Assembly: GCA_963833675.1 (NCBI GenBank)
Contig: CAWHYW010000010.1
Coordinates: 124,001-188,000, forward strand
Length of the DNA stretch: 64,000 nucleotides
Source: DASQDN01 sp963833675
GTDB taxonomy: Bacteria > Acidobacteriota > Terriglobia > Bryobacterales > Bryobacteraceae
Direction of reading: 5' to 3'
The notes under the pieces were generated by a model. The model made no database searches. It saw only the letters and a list, made by a program, of their open reading frames with translations, and was not told the origin of the DNA. Both the position numbers and the translations under genes were made by a program. Every line of letters begins with the position of its first letter. Within the stretch, counting starts at the first letter, position 1. Below are positions 62,113 to 64,000 of the stretch, in pieces.

Positions 62113-63788
62113 GCCGTCGCGGAAGCTCGTCTGGTGGCACTGGTTTTTAGCTGCGGCGGCGGTCGTCTTTGTGGCATTCGAAGTGTACTCACCCGCGCTG
62201 AACGGCGAGTTCTTATTCGACGACAGCTATCTTCCGTTCCTGATGCCGAATGTCGCCGAAGGACCGCTTCGTGGCTGGCTCGGAGTGCGGCCATTGCTGA
62301 TGATCACGTACTGGCTCAACTATAAGATCTCAGGCCTGACTCCGTTTCCGTATCATGCCGTAAGTGTCCTGTTTCATGCTGTGAATGCTATGCTCGCCGG
62401 GCTGATCGTTCGCCGGCTGCTTGGCTGGGCGGGCGAGACAGGCTGGACTCGAGAGGCGTTGTCGGTATTTGCAGGAGCGCTGTTCCTGCTGCATCCGGTA
62501 CAGACGGAATCCGTCGCGTATGTGTCCAGCAGATCAGAAGCGATGAGCGTGATGTTCTTCCTCGCCGCGTTTGCTGTATTTGTGTACCGTGACGCAATCG
62601 CGCTCAGCGTCGGGCGCATTGTCGCTGTGATCCTGCTGTTCGTTGCAGCTTGCGGAGTAAAGGAGCATACCGCAGTGCTTCCGGCTCTCTTGCTGTTGAC
62701 CGACTATTACTTCATCACGCCCTTTCAGCTCACAGCGATCCGTCGTAATTTGAAGCTGTACGTGCCGATTGCCGTCGCAGGCGCGTTAGGATTAATCGCC
62801 GTCATCAGTGTCCTCCAGACCGCTACCACTGCCGGATTCAAGATCAAAGAGTTCACCTGGTATGAGTATCTGTTCACTCAGTTCCGTGTGATCTGGCTTT
62901 ATCTCCGGCTATATGTCGCTCCCTTCGGCCAAAATGCCGATTACGAGTTCCCTATCTCGCATTCCATTCTGGACGTGGGCTCGTTACTCGGACTGATTGG
63001 GTCTGGTCGCTCTGGCGGTAGTCGCTTGGCGTTACCGTCGGGAGTTTCCGCTCGCATCCTTCGGGTACTTCGGATTTCTTTTACTGTTGGCGCCGACATC
63101 ATCCTTCGTGCCGATCCGCGACGTTGCCGTCGAGCGCCGGCTCTACTTGCCCTTCATCTGCCTGTTGTTGATCACCGTGGATCTGCTCCGGCGATGGAAG
63201 ACTTCGCGAATGGTGATGGCAGGCGCCTTGGCGGCAGTCTGCGCCGTTGCCGGAACTCTGACGTATCAACGAAGCGCCGTGTGGAGTAGCGCTCTGGCCT
63301 TGTGGGAGGACACGAGCGCGAAATCTCCAGGAAATGCGCGGGCCAAATTTCAATTGGCGTATGCGCAGTGGCAGAACGGACAGTGCGCTCCAGCGGCAGC
63401 GACCTATGAGCAAGTCTCAAGGATGCAGAAGCCGGATGACCGACTGCTGATCGACTGGGCATACGCGCTCGAATGCGCGGGTAAGCCCGATGAGGCTGTC
63501 GCAAAGGTGCGAGAAGCCATTAAGACTCAGCCTTCCGCGCACAGCTATGCGGTGATCGGAATGATTTATGGCAAACAAGGCCGCGCAGAAGAAGCATTGG
63601 AAGCGCTGAACTCGGCCGAAAAAGCGGACCCCAATTTCGACATGACGTATGTGTACCGCGGAAATGTCTATGCCGGCCGCGGGCAGATGGCGGAAGCGGC
63701 AACCCAATACCGCCGCGCTTTGTCGATCAATGGGAACAATTTGGCGGCGCAGCAAGGTCTGTCGCTGGCGCAGACTCCCTCTCGATGA
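62051..63788 (+). CDS. TMTC-like membrane glycosyltransferase with TPR C-terminus (one frameshift)
   Basis: Restored to about 578 residues from ATG 62051. It begins with a basic N-terminus and a helix, then the lumenal/periplasmic loop YSPALNGEFLFDDSYLPFLM, whose DD pair is as in O-mannosyltransferases of the TMTC/GT-C group. Next are RPLLMITYWLNYKISGLTPF, HPVQTESVAYVSSRSEAMSV and further helices. After VGSLLGLIG an extra G at 62999-63001 shifts the frame; removing it gives LVALAVVAWRYRREFPLASF and then TPRs (ARAKFQLAYAQWQNGQCAPA, EEALEALNSAEKADPNF, YRRALSINGNNLAAQQGL). It probably glycosylates protein or glycan from a lipid-linked donor. Confidence 0.88.
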
Positions 63789-64000
63789 GGATCGGTGTCA
63801 ACGCGCTATATCTCATCCCGGGCGGCGTAGGCGGCACAGAGATCTATCTTCGCAATCTGCTTCGAGCGTTAGCCCGAGTCGATACCTCAAATGAATATGT
63901 CATCTTCACGAATCGGGAGACCGGGCCTGACCTGGTTCCTCATGCTTTCCTGCATGTGCCATTGCCAATTCGAGCCGTGAACCGGCCGGCCCGCCTTATC
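63785..64000 (+). CDS. GT4 glycosyltransferase, N-terminal part (cut by window end)
   Basis: 72 codons are visible. The start ATG at 63785 overlaps the stop of the TPR protein as ATGA. The opening MRIGVNALYLIPGGVGGTEI then YLRNLLRALARV is the typical GT-B family 4 N-terminus with the glycine-rich acceptor loop. It is the fifth gene of the glycan operon. The donor domain lies outside the window. Confidence 0.88.
   Translation, partial: MRIGVNALYLIPGGVGGTEIYLRNLLRALARVDTSNEYVIFTNRETGPDLVPHAFLHVPLPIRAVNRPARLI

Overview
The window reads as chromosome of an acidobacterium, most likely of the Solibacter/Bryobacter type. The support is indirect but consistent: a TonB-dependent receptor with an N-terminal carboxypeptidase-regulatory-like domain, PEP-CTERM proteins, remnants of the acidobacterial PadR plus duplicated-orphan (MacB/FtsX-type) permease pair, a regulator N-terminus typical of acidobacterial wHTH-TPR proteins, and the small family beginning MATQKQIEANRRNA. 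No rRNA, tRNA, CRISPR array, integrase or insertion sequence was recognised.

Layout. 0-6.1 kb: a truncated HAD phosphatase and an MFS transporter diverging from one CATG, then a minus-strand TonB receptor/L-fuconate dehydratase pair that points to sugar-acid use. 6.1-10.3 kb: a tightly overlapping five-gene operon (HAD phosphatase, deoxyhypusine-synthase-like protein, HldE-like PfkB kinase, ROK kinase, GmhA-like isomerase) that looks like a heptose or related sugar-phosphate module. 10.3-13 kb: an OPT transporter and a small acidobacterial protein. 13.5-22.4 kb: a gene graveyard, with two PEP-CTERM proteins, an M28 and an M48 peptidase, an M20 peptidase with an internal stop, fragments of orphan permeases, a PadR-permease chimera, an AraC remnant and a truncated wHTH regulator. 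22.4-24.8 kb: a TPR protein and small membrane or secreted proteins. 25-29.1 kb: a two-component cluster (three receivers, a NarL-type regulator and a large PAS histidine kinase). 29.2-36.9 kb: a ruined PEP-CTERM gene, a subtilase, a MurG-like transferase, a PAS/GAF-GGDEF-EAL protein coupled to a TadV/CpaA-type prepilin peptidase, a ZIP transporter and DUF3224. 37-47.8 kb: DUF1059, RtcB, an M23 peptidase, a Tat-exported Gfo/Idh/MocA oxidoreductase, a methyltransferase, MerR, GNAT, a Cys-cluster protein, a FAD-linked oxidase and RNase J. 47.9-52 kb: a PIG-L/GT4-GNAT/glycosyltransferase-like operon and a convergent GNAT. 52.2-56.5 kb: a nucleotidyltransferase-fold protein, a TIM-barrel sugar isomerase and a tadE-tadE-tadG set. 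57-64 kb: an ABC exporter, an FG-GAP protein and a glycan-synthesis operon (GT2, GT2, DUF2304, TMTC-like TPR membrane protein, GT4) that runs off the right end.

A quality caveat matters for reading this window. From about 29 kb to 63 kb at least eleven genes are broken by single-base indels, many in short homopolymers, with the correct protein resuming in the next frame. RtcB, the prepilin peptidase and the FAD oxidase are among them. I read most of these as residual assembly or sequencing errors rather than decay and annotate the restored genes. By contrast, the lesions at 14-22 kb (chimeras, truncations, an in-frame stop) look mostly biological.
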